A stretch of DNA of 64,000 nucleotides from Flavobacterium sp. 83 (lineage in GTDB: Bacteria; Bacteroidota; Bacteroidia; Flavobacteriales; Flavobacteriaceae), in contig NZ_JQMS01000001.1 of assembly GCF_000744835.1 (NCBI RefSeq), forward strand, positions 2,170,001-2,234,000. Direction: 5' to 3'. Below the pieces are notes generated by a model. That model saw only the letters and a list, made by a program, of their open reading frames with translations. It ran no database searches and was not told the origin of the DNA. Numbering within the stretch: position 1 is the stretch's first letter; every line of letters begins with the position of its first letter. The translations under genes were made by a program, and so were the position numbers. This document shows, piece by piece, positions 45,299-54,253 of this stretch.

Positions 45299-47521
45299 TC
45301 AATTCTCGGAATATTTTTCCATGATCAATCTTGCTTTGAAATAGCATAAAGTTGATTCAGCACCTTGATTGATGTTGATGTGTTTGTCCTCTAATCCATC
45401 ATAAGAAGCGCCGTTTTCAGGATTATACATAATTTGTTTCAGATGATTGTTTCCTAAAAACCAGATGAATGCCAGTTTTAATTGGTCTTTGTACTTTTTG
45501 TTTTTGGTCACTTCATAAAATAAATCGAGCGCAATTATTGTTGTTGCTACTTCTATGGGCTGTTCACCATAGAAAATTCGTTCATTTTCTTTTTTGAACC
45601 AACCTCGGTTTGAAATTACTTTTAACTGCCCTTTCATGAAATAATGGGAAAGGAGAAAATCAAAGGTGATTACTGCAATTTTTTTGTACTTAGGGTTTTT
45701 TGTAACCAGATAACTGTACATCATAGCTTCCGGCAAAACATTATTAGCATAAGTCATGTAATCTTCATACCAGCACCAATTTTCGGCTGAATTGATGTTG
45801 TAATGGTGTAAAAGTTCATCAGCAAGTTTTTGGATATGAGGTTTTATTTCATCGTCTTTGTAAAAAGAATAATAGAAATACAGACCCTTTAAGGCGTAAG
45901 CAATTGCCCTTGGGGATTTAATATTGTCAATTCTTTTTAGGGCTTTGTCCCAACATTTGACGGCCTGACAAATCATGTCTAAGGGCAAGGATTCCCTATG
46001 GGAGATTACGGTTCCTAAACTCCATAAAGCTCTTCCGTTAGCATCTTCAAGGTTTACTTCTCCGTTTTGTTTCGTTAATTGATGGTCAAAACTTTTGTAA
46101 TTATCAAACCAGCCATTGCTTTGTTGAATGCCTTCTATAAAGTTTAAGTAAGTATTGGCTAATTTCAAAGTGTTTTTATCTGGAAAAGCTTTGTTGTAGA
46201 GCACCATATTGATTAATGCTCTGGCATTATCGTCTAGCGTATAGCCTGATTCAGGATCTGGTGTACTGAATTTTGAGAATTGAAGAATTCCAAAATCAGT
46301 GGTGAGTTTCTCAATATGATCTATTTTTATTGGAGGAAAATTAAATCTTAAATCTTCTTCTCGGTTCGTCAATAGGTCAAATAATAAACGATATTGAATA
46401 GCGATATTTTCCCATGTTGTGGCATGCGCCAATGTGAATGCAATTTTTCCCATGGCAACGCGCTCTTCTTTGTTTTCGATGAGGTATAAAATTGCTTTTT
46501 CGAATTCTTCAGATTGATCAAATTCATTTAATAAAATTCCGTTACCATTTACAAGAGTCTCAACGGCATGCGGAATAGGGGTAGATATAACAGCGCATCC
46601 GCAGCTCATGGCATAAGCAAAGGTTCCGCTGACAGTTTGATTTGGATCTTTGGAGGAAAATAAATAAATATCGGATAAAGTTAAAAATTCAAGTAATTGA
46701 CACAATTGAAGGTATTCATTTATAAAAATGACATTGTTCTCTAAATGAAGTTCTTGCACAATAGTGTTCAGGCTATCACGGTATTTTTCTCCTTCACGAT
46801 TAATTATTTCTGGATGTGTTTTTCCAATTACTAAATAAATGACTTCAGGATTTTTCTTGACAATTTCTGGTAAAGCCCGTAATACGGTTTCGATGCCTTT
46901 GTTTTCGCTGATTAAACCAAAAGTGGACATTACTATTTTATTGGAGAAATCGTATTTGTCCTTTAATTTGCCTTTTTGTTCCCATAATACGGTATGGTTT
47001 CCATGAGGAATAACCATTGTTTTTATTTTTGGCAATTGATAATCTCTGGTCAAAATTGCTTCCGAATTTTTGGTAAGCACAATAATGCGATCAGATAAAT
47101 CAGCAATAGCATGTACTATTTTTTTTCTTTTTTCATCTGGATTGGGCAGGACAGTATGAAAAACAGTGACAATTGGTTTGTTTAGCGCTAATATGAAAGA
47201 GAGTATATAATCGCCATATTCGCCTCTAAAAAGGCCAAATTCATGCTGAATACAAACGAGTCCAATATCATTTCGTTCATTTATTTTTTCTGCGACGAGT
47301 CTATAATGATCTAATGAATCCACTGGTAAAATATAGGTTACCTCAGAATTGTAGGAGAAGTTTTGGTCGCTGTTTTGCAAAGCGCAAACTTCAACGGGAA
47401 GCGTGTCTCCAAAGACATTTTCTACTGCATTTACAATGTCATTAGAAAAAGTTGCTATTCCGCACTCTCTTGATGGATAGGAACTTACAATTAGCATTTT
47501 TATTCCCTTTTCGAATTTCAT
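45299..47521 (-). CDS. Glycosyltransferase 4 fused to an alpha/alpha-toroid domain
   Basis: A 740-residue two-domain cytoplasmic protein. Residues about 1-390 are a GT-B retaining glycosyltransferase of family 4: SSYPSRECGIATFSNDIV at the start, a central PHGNHTVLW and the C-terminal domain with SENKGIETVLRALPEI and the donor-binding FAYAMSCGCAVISTPIPHAVETLV. Residues about 400-740 are helical repeats (YTLDDNARALINMVLYN, EDANGRALWSLGTVI, WCWYEDYMTYANNVLPEAMM) resembling six-hairpin glycosidases. It ends the MCE-GH130 run, 10 nt after the GH130-type gene. Sugar donor and acceptor are unknown. Confidence 0.88.
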   Translation of the reverse strand: MKFEKGIKMLIVSSYPSRECGIATFSNDIVNAVENVFGDTLPVEVCALQNSDQNFSYNSEVTYILPVDSLDHYRLVAEKINERNDIGLVCIQHEFGLFRGEYGDYILSFILALNKPIVTVFHTVLPNPDEKRKKIVHAIADLSDRIIVLTKNSEAILTRDYQLPKIKTMVIPHGNHTVLWEQKGKLKDKYDFSNKIVMSTFGLISENKGIETVLRALPEIVKKNPEVIYLVIGKTHPEIINREGEKYRDSLNTIVQELHLENNVIFINEYLQLCQLLEFLTLSDIYLFSSKDPNQTVSGTFAYAMSCGCAVISTPIPHAVETLVNGNGILLNEFDQSEEFEKAILYLIENKEERVAMGKIAFTLAHATTWENIAIQYRLLFDLLTNREEDLRFNFPPIKIDHIEKLTTDFGILQFSKFSTPDPESGYTLDDNARALINMVLYNKAFPDKNTLKLANTYLNFIEGIQQSNGWFDNYKSFDHQLTKQNGEVNLEDANGRALWSLGTVISHRESLPLDMICQAVKCWDKALKRIDNIKSPRAIAYALKGLYFYYSFYKDDEIKPHIQKLADELLHHYNINSAENWCWYEDYMTYANNVLPEAMMYSYLVTKNPKYKKIAVITFDFLLSHYFMKGQLKVISNRGWFKKENERIFYGEQPIEVATTIIALDLFYEVTKNKKYKDQLKLAFIWFLGNNHLKQIMYNPENGASYDGLEDKHININQGAESTLCYFKARLIMEKYSEN

Positions 47522-47531
47522 GGCGCTTTTT

Positions 47532-48569
47532 TTAAGGTTGTTGTCTCAGTTCAAGAAGTAATTCATTAATATTCATTTTAGCAACTGCAATATGTTTGTC
47601 AGCGGCACCATAGTATATGTAAAGGTCATCCCCGAATAATGAATGTCCGGTTGGGAAAACAACATCGTTAACTTCGCCTTCTATTTCCCATTGTTTAGTA
47701 GGAGAGAAAAGGGGATAGGGTAATCTGGATATTTCAATTTCAGGTTTTTCTAAATGCAATAAAGCTGCCTTTGCATGATAGATTTTACCAGTTGTAGTTT
47801 CGTGAACCCCATGATAAATTAATAGCCATCCGTATGGGGTTTCTATAGGTGGTACTCCGGCTCCAATGTAACTCGTTTCGTAGGCATCTTTTGGGTCTAA
47901 AAGAATATGATTGGTCAAGTTCTGTAAGTAGTTTTCCCAAAAGAATAGGTTTAATTCCTCCCAGTTGTTGAACTTTACAATTTGAATTCCGGGCCAGATT
48001 CTATGCAGGAGGACAAATTGTCCATTGATTTTTCTTGGAAACAAGACTACATCTTTATCACGAAGTAATCGGGTTTCATCATTTTTTATTCCTATTTGTT
48101 CAAAAAGGTTGTAATACTGGTGGTATTTGGGGTTTAATTTATTGGCATTACACAAATTTACATGACTTTCATATTCTTGATAGTTAACCTGAGGAGTAAT
48201 TATGCCATGTTTTTTAAAATGAATCAAATCTTGTGAAGTCGCCAGTGCTCCCATAGCATTGATACCGTCATAAGCGGTATAGGTTATGTAATAAGTATCT
48301 TCAATTTTTACAATTCTGGTGTCTTCGACTCCTTGTTTTTCATAATCAAAGTCTTGAATAATAATGGGTTTTTCTTTTCGTTCTACTATTTTTAATGGGC
48401 CTTCTGTTCTCGCATATCCTATAGTCGAAAGATTTCCATTTTGTACTGCTCGGTATAAAAAATGAACTGTATTTCCCTCTTGGTACACACCAGGATTTAA
48501 AACGCCTGCGTTTTCAAATACTCTTTCGGTTGGACTTAGTATGATACCAAGTTTTTCTATCGTAACCAT
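47532..48569 (-). CDS. GH130-family protein (glycoside phosphorylase-like)
   Basis: A 345-residue five-bladed beta-propeller enzyme of glycoside hydrolase family 130, which contains mannosyl phosphorylases and related hydrolases. Seen: RVFENAGVLNPGVYQEGN, KQGVEDTRIVKIEDTYYITYTAYDG, GAGVPPIETPYGWLLIYHGV and the closing GAADKHIAVAKM, all family signatures. No signal peptide, so it is cytoplasmic. It is placed between the MCE protein gene and a GT4 fusion, which suggests work on a mannose-type glycan made or recycled by the neighbouring enzyme; that link is inference. Confidence 0.88.
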   Translation of the reverse strand: MVTIEKLGIILSPTERVFENAGVLNPGVYQEGNTVHFLYRAVQNGNLSTIGYARTEGPLKIVERKEKPIIIQDFDYEKQGVEDTRIVKIEDTYYITYTAYDGINAMGALATSQDLIHFKKHGIITPQVNYQEYESHVNLCNANKLNPKYHQYYNLFEQIGIKNDETRLLRDKDVVLFPRKINGQFVLLHRIWPGIQIVKFNNWEELNLFFWENYLQNLTNHILLDPKDAYETSYIGAGVPPIETPYGWLLIYHGVHETTTGKIYHAKAALLHLEKPEIEISRLPYPLFSPTKQWEIEGEVNDVVFPTGHSLFGDDLYIYYGAADKHIAVAKMNINELLLELRQQP

Positions 48570-48613
48570 GCGTTTGTTTTTTGTGATTGTTTATCGGGAA
48601 CGGATTCAGACTC

Positions 48614-49591
48614 TTATTTTTGCTGCTCTTTCAATTTTGCTTTTTCCTGTTTTTTAAAATAGCCCCGAAATAAAAAATTATGTTTTAAAGCTTCCATATT
48701 TTCATTTAACCGGAAACTGGCTTCATTTACGTTTTTCATTGTTGAGTCTATTTTCTGCACTAAATTTGGGTCATTCGAAAGGTAATTAATAGCCCCTTTC
48801 CCTTCCTTAATATTTACAATTGTCGAATTAAGATTGGTTATTACGTTGTCTATTTTAGTGCTGGATTCATCTAGGTTTCGGACAATTGTTTTTATATTAT
48901 TGGCGACAGCCGTATCTTTCAAAACACCTATCACATTGTCTTTATTATCTAAAGAAGCAATTAGTTTATTTAATCTGTTTACGGATTCAGAGGTTCCTTT
49001 TCCTGTGATTTTTAAATAATGCATGGTTTCTTTGAGGTCATTTGCAAGAATGGAATCCCGGATTAATAAACCTACAGTTCCTTTTCCTTGAGTAATATCC
49101 TTTGTGATTTTAAGTAAATCAGCGGTAAGAAGCGCTGCATTTTTATTAGTCAGACCAAGTGTATTAAGCATGTCATCAGTACGAATGCGACTTTTTGATT
49201 GAATCGCATCACCAGGTTTTACAGATGCTTCCATGCCTTTTCCGGGAATAATATTGATAATCATGTTTCCTACTAATCCATCAGAACCTATTGTGGCAAT
49301 TGCATTTTTTCGGATGTGAAAAAAAATAGCTTTGTCAATAAGCATATCAACTTTAATAGTGGAATCATTGATCATTTCAATTCCGCGAACCGTGCCTACA
49401 TTTATCCCGGAATAACGCACGTTGTTGCCTATTTGCAAGCCGTTTACATTATCGAAAATTGTTTCTAAATGATTCGTTTTTCCAAACATTTTTTGCTTAT
49501 CGCCAATGAAATAAACAGCTAGAATGAAAACTAATAATCCGATTATTACAAAAAGTCCAAGACGTATTTTTTGTGATGTCGTTTTTTCCAT
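48614..49591 (-). CDS. mlaD: MlaD-like MCE-domain protein
   Basis: Substrate-binding subunit of an Mla-type lipid transporter. It has a single N-terminal membrane helix (about residues 9-27, LGLFVIIGLLVFILAVYFIG). Next comes an MCE domain (about 38-115, NHLETIFDNVNGLQIGNNVRYSGINVGTVRG), then a long coiled C-terminal region built of repeated helical units with Asn/Ile heptads. The length, 325 residues, exceeds that of E. coli MlaD and is usual in Bacteroidota. It lies just downstream of the ATPase and permease genes, in the same operon. Confidence 0.92.
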   Translation of the reverse strand: MEKTTSQKIRLGLFVIIGLLVFILAVYFIGDKQKMFGKTNHLETIFDNVNGLQIGNNVRYSGINVGTVRGIEMINDSTIKVDMLIDKAIFFHIRKNAIATIGSDGLVGNMIINIIPGKGMEASVKPGDAIQSKSRIRTDDMLNTLGLTNKNAALLTADLLKITKDITQGKGTVGLLIRDSILANDLKETMHYLKITGKGTSESVNRLNKLIASLDNKDNVIGVLKDTAVANNIKTIVRNLDESSTKIDNVITNLNSTIVNIKEGKGAINYLSNDPNLVQKIDSTMKNVNEASFRLNENMEALKHNFLFRGYFKKQEKAKLKEQQK

Positions 49592-49600
49592 TTTTATTTT

Positions 49601-50353
49601 TTATTTAAAGAATGCTTGTACTTTAGGATCTGTTGAGGTTGATAATTCCTCAAAACTCCCTTCGGAATAATTGATACCATCAACCAGTAAAATCATTCTG
49701 TTCGAAATTACTCTGGCACAATCCACATCATGCGTGATAATAATAGATGAAGTATTGTATTTTTTCTGGATAGAGATCATCAGCAATAAAATTTCTTTAG
49801 CAGTTATTGGATCTAATCCAGTTGTGGGCTCATCATATAAAATTATACTAGGTTGTAATATTAAAGTTCTGGCTAAAGCTATCCTGCGTTTCATTCCTCC
49901 TGAAAGTTCTTCGGGCATTAAGTTTATAGTATGTGCCAGCCCTACATTTTCTAATGCTTCCATCACTAATGGAGTTGTATCCTTAATGACCCCGAATTTT
50001 TTAGTGTGACGTCTCAAAGGGAACTCTAGATTTTCTCTGACGGTCATCGAATCATAAAGTGCACTTCCTTGAAAAAGAAACCCAACCTCTGTTCTGAGTT
50101 CATCTAATTCTTCGTGGTTAAGTAAACTGATATCTTTTCCCATAATCATAATGAATCCACTATCAGGTTGTTCTAATCCAATTAAGCATTTTATCATAAC
50201 TGATTTTCCGGAACCTGATTTTCCCATTATAACCAAATTTTCACCTTCATTTAAAACCATATTAAATCCATCCAAAACATGATTGTCACCATAGCTTTTA
50301 CGTAAGTCTTTGATTTCTATAATGGGTTTTTGATTTTGTATTGGTGTATCCAT
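49601..50353 (-). CDS. mlaF: ATPase of Mla-type lipid transporter
   Basis: ABC ATPase that drives phospholipid transport between the membranes. Walker A GKSGSGKS, signature ELSGGMKRRIALARTL, Walker B IILYDEPTTGLDP and the switch His in IITHDVDCARVI are all present, in 250 residues. LSGG followed by MKRR is typical of the MlaF branch. It lies 6 nt after the permease gene and 9 nt before the MCE gene. Confidence 0.94.
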   Translation of the reverse strand: MDTPIQNQKPIIEIKDLRKSYGDNHVLDGFNMVLNEGENLVIMGKSGSGKSVMIKCLIGLEQPDSGFIMIMGKDISLLNHEELDELRTEVGFLFQGSALYDSMTVRENLEFPLRRHTKKFGVIKDTTPLVMEALENVGLAHTINLMPEELSGGMKRRIALARTLILQPSIILYDEPTTGLDPITAKEILLLMISIQKKYNTSSIIITHDVDCARVISNRMILLVDGINYSEGSFEELSTSTDPKVQAFFK

Positions 50354-50359
50354 AATCAG

Positions 50360-51142
50360 TTATAAATCATAAAAAATATTAGTAACAAAAACCGCAATAA
50401 AGTCAATGATAAAAAGCAGCATAGAAGTGAAAACCACCGCAGAGTTTGCCGCCAAACCTACACCGGCAGTTCCTTTTTTACAATTATACCCTTTGAAGCA
50501 ACCCACTAATCCTATGGCAAACCCAAAAAAGAATGTTTTAATGGTTGCCGGAATTAAATCCCCAAATTCCAATGCATTAAAAACTTGGTTGTAATACAAT
50601 AAAAAAGAAACATTTCCTTTTATGTTTTCGACTAAATAGGAACCAAAAATAGCAATGAAATCTCCAAAGAAAACCAAGACAGGAAGCATAAAAGTAGTGG
50701 CTAAAACCCTTGTAACCACTAAATATTTGAAGGGGTTAGTCCCTGAAACCTCCATCGCATCAATTTGTTCAGTAACCCTCATGGAGCCTAACTCAGCACC
50801 AATACCGGAACCGATACGTCCTGCGCAAATCAAAGCCGTAATTATAGGTCCAATTTCTCGTATTATCGAAATACTCACCATTGATGGCATCCAGGAAACG
50901 GCACCAAATTCCTGTAGTGTAGGTCTGGATTGTAAAGTGAATACTAAACCTATTATAAATCCTGTAACCGCGACCAGGAGCAGGGATCGGTTTCCCATGT
51001 AATAACATTGCCTGATAAATTCTTTGAATTCGGAAGGGCGTTTAAACGCTTCTTTAAAAAAACGACCTGCAAAGTAGGATAGTTCACTAATTTCAAGTAA
51101 AATTTTTTTGAATAATTCTGCTATTTTAAAAATACTATCCAT
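50360..51142 (-). CDS. mlaE: MlaE-type lipid transporter permease
   Basis: Inner membrane permease, 260 residues, with five to six membrane helices. The family signature is visible in VTGFIIGLVFTLQSRPTLQEFGA, IREIGPIITALICAGRIGSGIGAELGSMRVTEQIDAMEVSG and GCFKGYNCKKGTAGVGLAANSAVV. It heads the five-gene run of mlaE, mlaF, mlaD, GH130 and GT4. An exact -7 element lies about 40 nt upstream. Confidence 0.93.
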   Translation of the reverse strand: MDSIFKIAELFKKILLEISELSYFAGRFFKEAFKRPSEFKEFIRQCYYMGNRSLLLVAVTGFIIGLVFTLQSRPTLQEFGAVSWMPSMVSISIIREIGPIITALICAGRIGSGIGAELGSMRVTEQIDAMEVSGTNPFKYLVVTRVLATTFMLPVLVFFGDFIAIFGSYLVENIKGNVSFLLYYNQVFNALEFGDLIPATIKTFFFGFAIGLVGCFKGYNCKKGTAGVGLAANSAVVFTSMLLFIIDFIAVFVTNIFYDL

Positions 51143-51502
51143 ACGTAAATGAATTAATTTTTAATACAAAAAAGGCTACTCAAATATACAATTATTTCAT
51201 TGATTATCAGTGGTTTTGTGTACTGTTAATCTGTTTTTTTGATGCGTTTGTCGAGAAAAAAAGGATTATAAAAAAGTACAGTAAAATTAAGCAACTAATG
51301 GGGTAGTTCTTATCTTTTTACAAATGAGAATTTAAGGAAGAGTACTGTATTATTAATTAAAAATGGGCAAGAGCCCGACCATAATTAATTTAAAAAAAAA
51401 CTAGTTTCAGAAACACTTTTAGCTCATAAAAACTATCAAATATTGGTTGTAGTCAGCGAGTTGAAATAATTTTTTAAAACGATGATGGCATTTTGTACAA
51501 AA
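51143..51502. other. Intergenic region between cbpM and mlaE
   Basis: 360 bp without a gene. Besides the mlaE -7 element it holds an inverted repeat at 51352-51389 (ATTAATT/AATTAAT around GGGC/GCCC) containing AGCCCGACC, the same string as in the family B repeats, so it may be a worn repeat copy. An A run follows it, in the wrong place for a terminator of either flanking gene. Confidence 0.5.
51181..51188 (-). promoter_or_regulatory. -7 element upstream of the mlaE operon
   Basis: TATATTTG on the minus strand is an exact TAnnTTTG; the ATG at 51142 lies 38 nt away. A -33 TTTG is not evident. Confidence 0.5.
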
Positions 51503-51796
51503 TCAACTTTCGTATAACCGCAATCGGTTTTTAACAGAAGTCAGTTCGTTTTGTAAGGCTTCTATTTTTTGTAAAAGATTAAATACAACATCAATTCCTT
51601 GCGTATTAACGTCTAATTCCTGATGCATCCGAATCATTTTGTCAATTTCAAAAATGGCATCAGGATGAATGTATTGTTTTTCTTCGATTGTTTTTATTTC
51701 GAGCAATCCCATTTCGCTTAGATTATTAAAAAAAGCAATTTCTACTTTGTAATGGGTGGTTAGTGTAGGTAAGGGGATGAGGTTTTCTATGTTCAT
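51503..51796 (-). CDS. cbpM: Chaperone modulator CbpM-like protein
   Basis: A 97-residue MerR-like helical protein that in E. coli binds the J domain of CbpA and inhibits it. The segments [43 protein letters not shown] and a C-terminal coiled helix fit this family. It overlaps the end of the CbpA-like gene by 4 bp, the standard cbpA-cbpM pairing, which supports the assignment. Confidence 0.88.
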   Translation of the reverse strand: MNIENLIPLPTLTTHYKVEIAFFNNLSEMGLLEIKTIEEKQYIHPDAIFEIDKMIRMHQELDVNTQGIDVVFNLLQKIEALQNELTSVKNRLRLYES

Positions 51797-52695
51797 GTCT
51801 TTCTTAACTTAGCAAGTTCTGTAAATAATTCTTTTTCTTTTTCGGTAAGGTTTGTGGGAATTTGAATTTGATAGGTAAGGTACAAATCTCCAAATTCTCC
51901 TTCTTTTTTATAAATGGGAAATCCTTTTCCTTTTAGCTTTACTTTGGTTCCGTTTTGAGTCCCGGGTTTTACCGTAAGTTTTACTTTTCCGTCAAATGTG
52001 TCTGCGGTAATGTCTCCACCCAATAGGGCGGTATATAAATTTAAATCAACAGTGGAGTATAAGTTGTGTTTATCCAGCTTAAAATTAGTGTGGTTTTCAA
52101 TAGCGAAAGTGATATATAAATCCCCTTTTGGTCCGCCACCGGATCCTTCTCCTCCAAGACCGCTTATTTTTATCTGTTGTCCATTTTCAACACCGGCAGG
52201 AATTGTAATTCGGATGTTTTTACCATTGATTGTTAAGGTTCGTTTATGGCTAGTGTAAACATCTTTTAGATTCAGATGCAATTCAGTACTAAAATCCTGT
52301 CCTTTAAATTGGGCGCTACGACCACGATTTTCACCTCCTGATGCACGACCGCCAAACATAGATTCAAAGAAATCCGAAAAATCACCACCACCGCTAAATC
52401 CTCCAAAACCTTCTTGTTGTCCGCCTCTTGAATACTGTCCTTGCTGTTTTGCTTGTTCATATTGTTCAGCATGCTGCCAGTTTTCACCGTATTCATCATA
52501 TTTTTTGCGATTTTCCGCGTGGCTCAACACTTCGTTGGCTTCATTGATTTCCTTAAATTTTCTTTCCGCTTCTTTATCGTTTGGATTTAAGTCGGGATGG
52601 TATTTTCGAGCCATTTTGCGATATGCTTTTTTTATATCAGCTTCCGTTGCTTTTTTATCCACTTCAAGGATTTTGTAATAGTCTATAAATGCCAT
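51793..52695 (-). CDS. cbpA: DnaJ-family chaperone CbpA
   Basis: Co-chaperone of DnaK in stress. The J domain is at residues 4-68 with the HPD motif in [13 protein letters not shown] Gly/Phe-rich linker ([24 protein letters not shown]) follows, then the two C-terminal substrate-binding domains ([42 protein letters not shown]). The zinc-finger domain of true DnaJ is absent, so it is CbpA-like. The linked downstream cbpM is its probable modulator. It lies 46 nt after the DUF2061 gene. Confidence 0.93.
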   Translation of the reverse strand: MAFIDYYKILEVDKKATEADIKKAYRKMARKYHPDLNPNDKEAERKFKEINEANEVLSHAENRKKYDEYGENWQHAEQYEQAKQQGQYSRGGQQEGFGGFSGGGDFSDFFESMFGGRASGGENRGRSAQFKGQDFSTELHLNLKDVYTSHKRTLTINGKNIRITIPAGVENGQQIKISGLGGEGSGGGPKGDLYITFAIENHTNFKLDKHNLYSTVDLNLYTALLGGDITADTFDGKVKLTVKPGTQNGTKVKLKGKGFPIYKKEGEFGDLYLTYQIQIPTNLTEKEKELFTELAKLRKT

Positions 52696-52741
52696 CCTGG
52701 ATTGTTTTTATAATTATTATAAAGATCAAGTTGTATTGATT

Positions 52742-52990
52742 TTAACTTTTTAGGCTCGTTTTTCCCCATTTTATTGTATCCCAAATCCTCTCATGGAAAA
52801 AATAAGCAACTGATGTATAAATGTTACTTATAATCATAAAACCGAGTGCTATTTTTATTTGTCTGGTAAATAAATAAATAGAGATAAAATCAAGAATCAA
52901 AATAATCGCTCTGTAACTGACTGTTTTTAGAATTGATCTTCTAATTGTTTCTTCAGCACGCGTTTTGTGGGGAAGAAGTTTTTCTATCAT
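52742..52990 (-). CDS. DUF2061 membrane protein
   Basis: An 82-residue protein with the DUF2061 features: a basic start (ETIRRSILKTVSYRAIILILDF), two membrane helices and the ending FFHERIWDTIKWG. It overlaps the universal stress protein gene by 4 bp, so they are co-translated. Function of the family is unknown. It recurs next to stress genes in several phyla. Confidence 0.88.
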   Translation of the reverse strand: MIEKLLPHKTRAEETIRRSILKTVSYRAIILILDFISIYLFTRQIKIALGFMIISNIYTSVAYFFHERIWDTIKWGKTSLKS

Positions 52991-53412
52991 GACTTAATTG
53001 GTATTATAAATATTGGTATTTCAGAATGACGGATTATTTTTTCAGCGACGCTGCCCATAATTAAATGCGAAAATCCGGTTCTGCCATGTGTACCCAAAAC
53101 AATTACATCAGCATCCCATTCTTTGGCCACTTTCAAAATCACTTCATAAGGTATTCCTTCTTCTACAAAAGTCCAAACCTTATGATCCTTAAACACGGTT
53201 TCAACAAGCATTTGTTGGTTTTTTTTGTAATCATTTATGGCGAAGTCTGCAAACTCTTTAGGAGTTACTGCACCATCCGTAATAAGTGATGTCAAGTCAA
53301 CAACGCTCAACAACGCAATTTCTGCCTTTAGTTGAAGACCAAGTTGAAAACCATTCAAAGCAATTTTTTCTGAAGTGGGATCATTGTCAACTGCGATTAT
53401 TATTTTTTTCAT
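52987..53412 (-). CDS. Universal stress protein
   Basis: A UspA-fold protein of about 141 residues. The ATP-binding motif G-2x-G-9x-G(S/T) is seen in LGTHGRTGFSHLIMGSVAEKII near the C-terminus, so nucleotide binding is likely. The start MKKIIIAVDND at 53412 is preferred over 53421 because it gives the usual N-terminal strand. It heads the run USP, DUF2061, cbpA, cbpM. Confidence 0.9.
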   Translation of the reverse strand: MKKIIIAVDNDPTSEKIALNGFQLGLQLKAEIALLSVVDLTSLITDGAVTPKEFADFAINDYKKNQQMLVETVFKDHKVWTFVEEGIPYEVILKVAKEWDADVIVLGTHGRTGFSHLIMGSVAEKIIRHSEIPIFIIPIKS

Positions 53413-53495
53413 GATCTTCATGTCTCTGGGGTTTACTTTAATTTAAATATCCAGAAGTACTAAAAACAACCTACTAATAGGCTTATTTCTATAAT

Positions 53496-53503
53496 CAAAT
53501 TTA
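53496..53503 (-). promoter_or_regulatory. -7 element upstream of the universal stress protein operon
   Basis: TAAATTTG on the minus strand is an exact TAnnTTTG, about 80 nt before the start codon. No matching -33 element was found, so regulation by another sigma factor or an activator is possible. Confidence 0.4.
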
Positions 53504-53657
53504 GTCAATTTTTTGTTTATAAAATTGAATAATGCCTTTTATTTCAGTTATTTATAATTTTTAAAAAGCTGTAATTTGGAGTTTTTTTATAAGTAGATAA
53601 TAAGCAAAAACGGAATTTAATTTGTTAGATGTTTAATAGCTTTTGATTTCGTTTTTG

Positions 53658-54122
53658 TTAGAATTGGATAGTGCCATATTTATTTATGATAGCCATTTGT
53701 CCGGAATGGTAAGTTGTATGTGATAGAATTCTTCCAAAGGCTTCTGCTTTTGTCTTGGTACCAAATTCTTTTGTAGTTATGGTTGTTTCCCAATCTGTTT
53801 CTGATTGTTTTTCCACAATGGATTGTAAACTTTTAAATGAAAATGCAACATATTCCTTTAATTCATCCAGATTAGTCCATTCACCAGTATCTTTTTGCGC
53901 AATTACAGTTTTGGCAATAACTTTTATTTCGCTGTTGCCAAAGATATTTTTTGCAAAAAGTAATTCTACATCTCCAATATGGCGTATTAAAAAGCCAAGA
54001 CTGTTAGGAGATGGGGCTAATTTCTTTTTCAAATCATTTTCAGTGAAATGTTCCAATTGATTTGTAAATCGAGTTCGGGCTTCATGCCAAAGTTCAATAA
54101 ATAATTGCGTATTTGATTTCAT
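53658..54122 (-). CDS. DinB-like family protein
   Basis: A 154-residue four-helix bundle of the DinB superfamily. Metal-ligand histidines are expected in SLGFLIRHIGDVELLFA and in GRILSHTTYHSGQMAIINKYG, the latter containing the HxxxH-like pair. The function may be thiol transfer or unknown. It lies downstream of the reverse transcriptase terminator, so it is probably a separate unit and not part of the retron. Confidence 0.84.
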   Translation of the reverse strand: MKSNTQLFIELWHEARTRFTNQLEHFTENDLKKKLAPSPNSLGFLIRHIGDVELLFAKNIFGNSEIKVIAKTVIAQKDTGEWTNLDELKEYVAFSFKSLQSIVEKQSETDWETTITTKEFGTKTKAEAFGRILSHTTYHSGQMAIINKYGTIQF

Positions 54123-54213
54123 AGTATTTAAGTGTTTACCATATCTTGATGCATACTGTTTTTAATTGTTTTATAAGCTTATAATCGGATCTATTTCGTT
54201 GTTTTAACAACGT

Positions 54214-54248
54214 GAAAAAGCCCCAAATTTGGAGCTTTATTTTTTTTT
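54214..54248 (-). terminator. Terminator of the retron unit
   Basis: AAAGC-CCAAA and TTTGG-GCTTT pair around a near-palindromic centre with one C/A mismatch. On the minus strand a T run follows, right after the reverse transcriptase stop codon at 54254. It separates the retron from the DinB-like gene. Confidence 0.8.
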
Positions 54249-54253
54249 AATTT

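Noticed and set aside
51352..51400. Inverted repeat as a terminator for cbpM
   Set aside because: On the minus strand the T run precedes the hairpin, so the order is wrong for termination.
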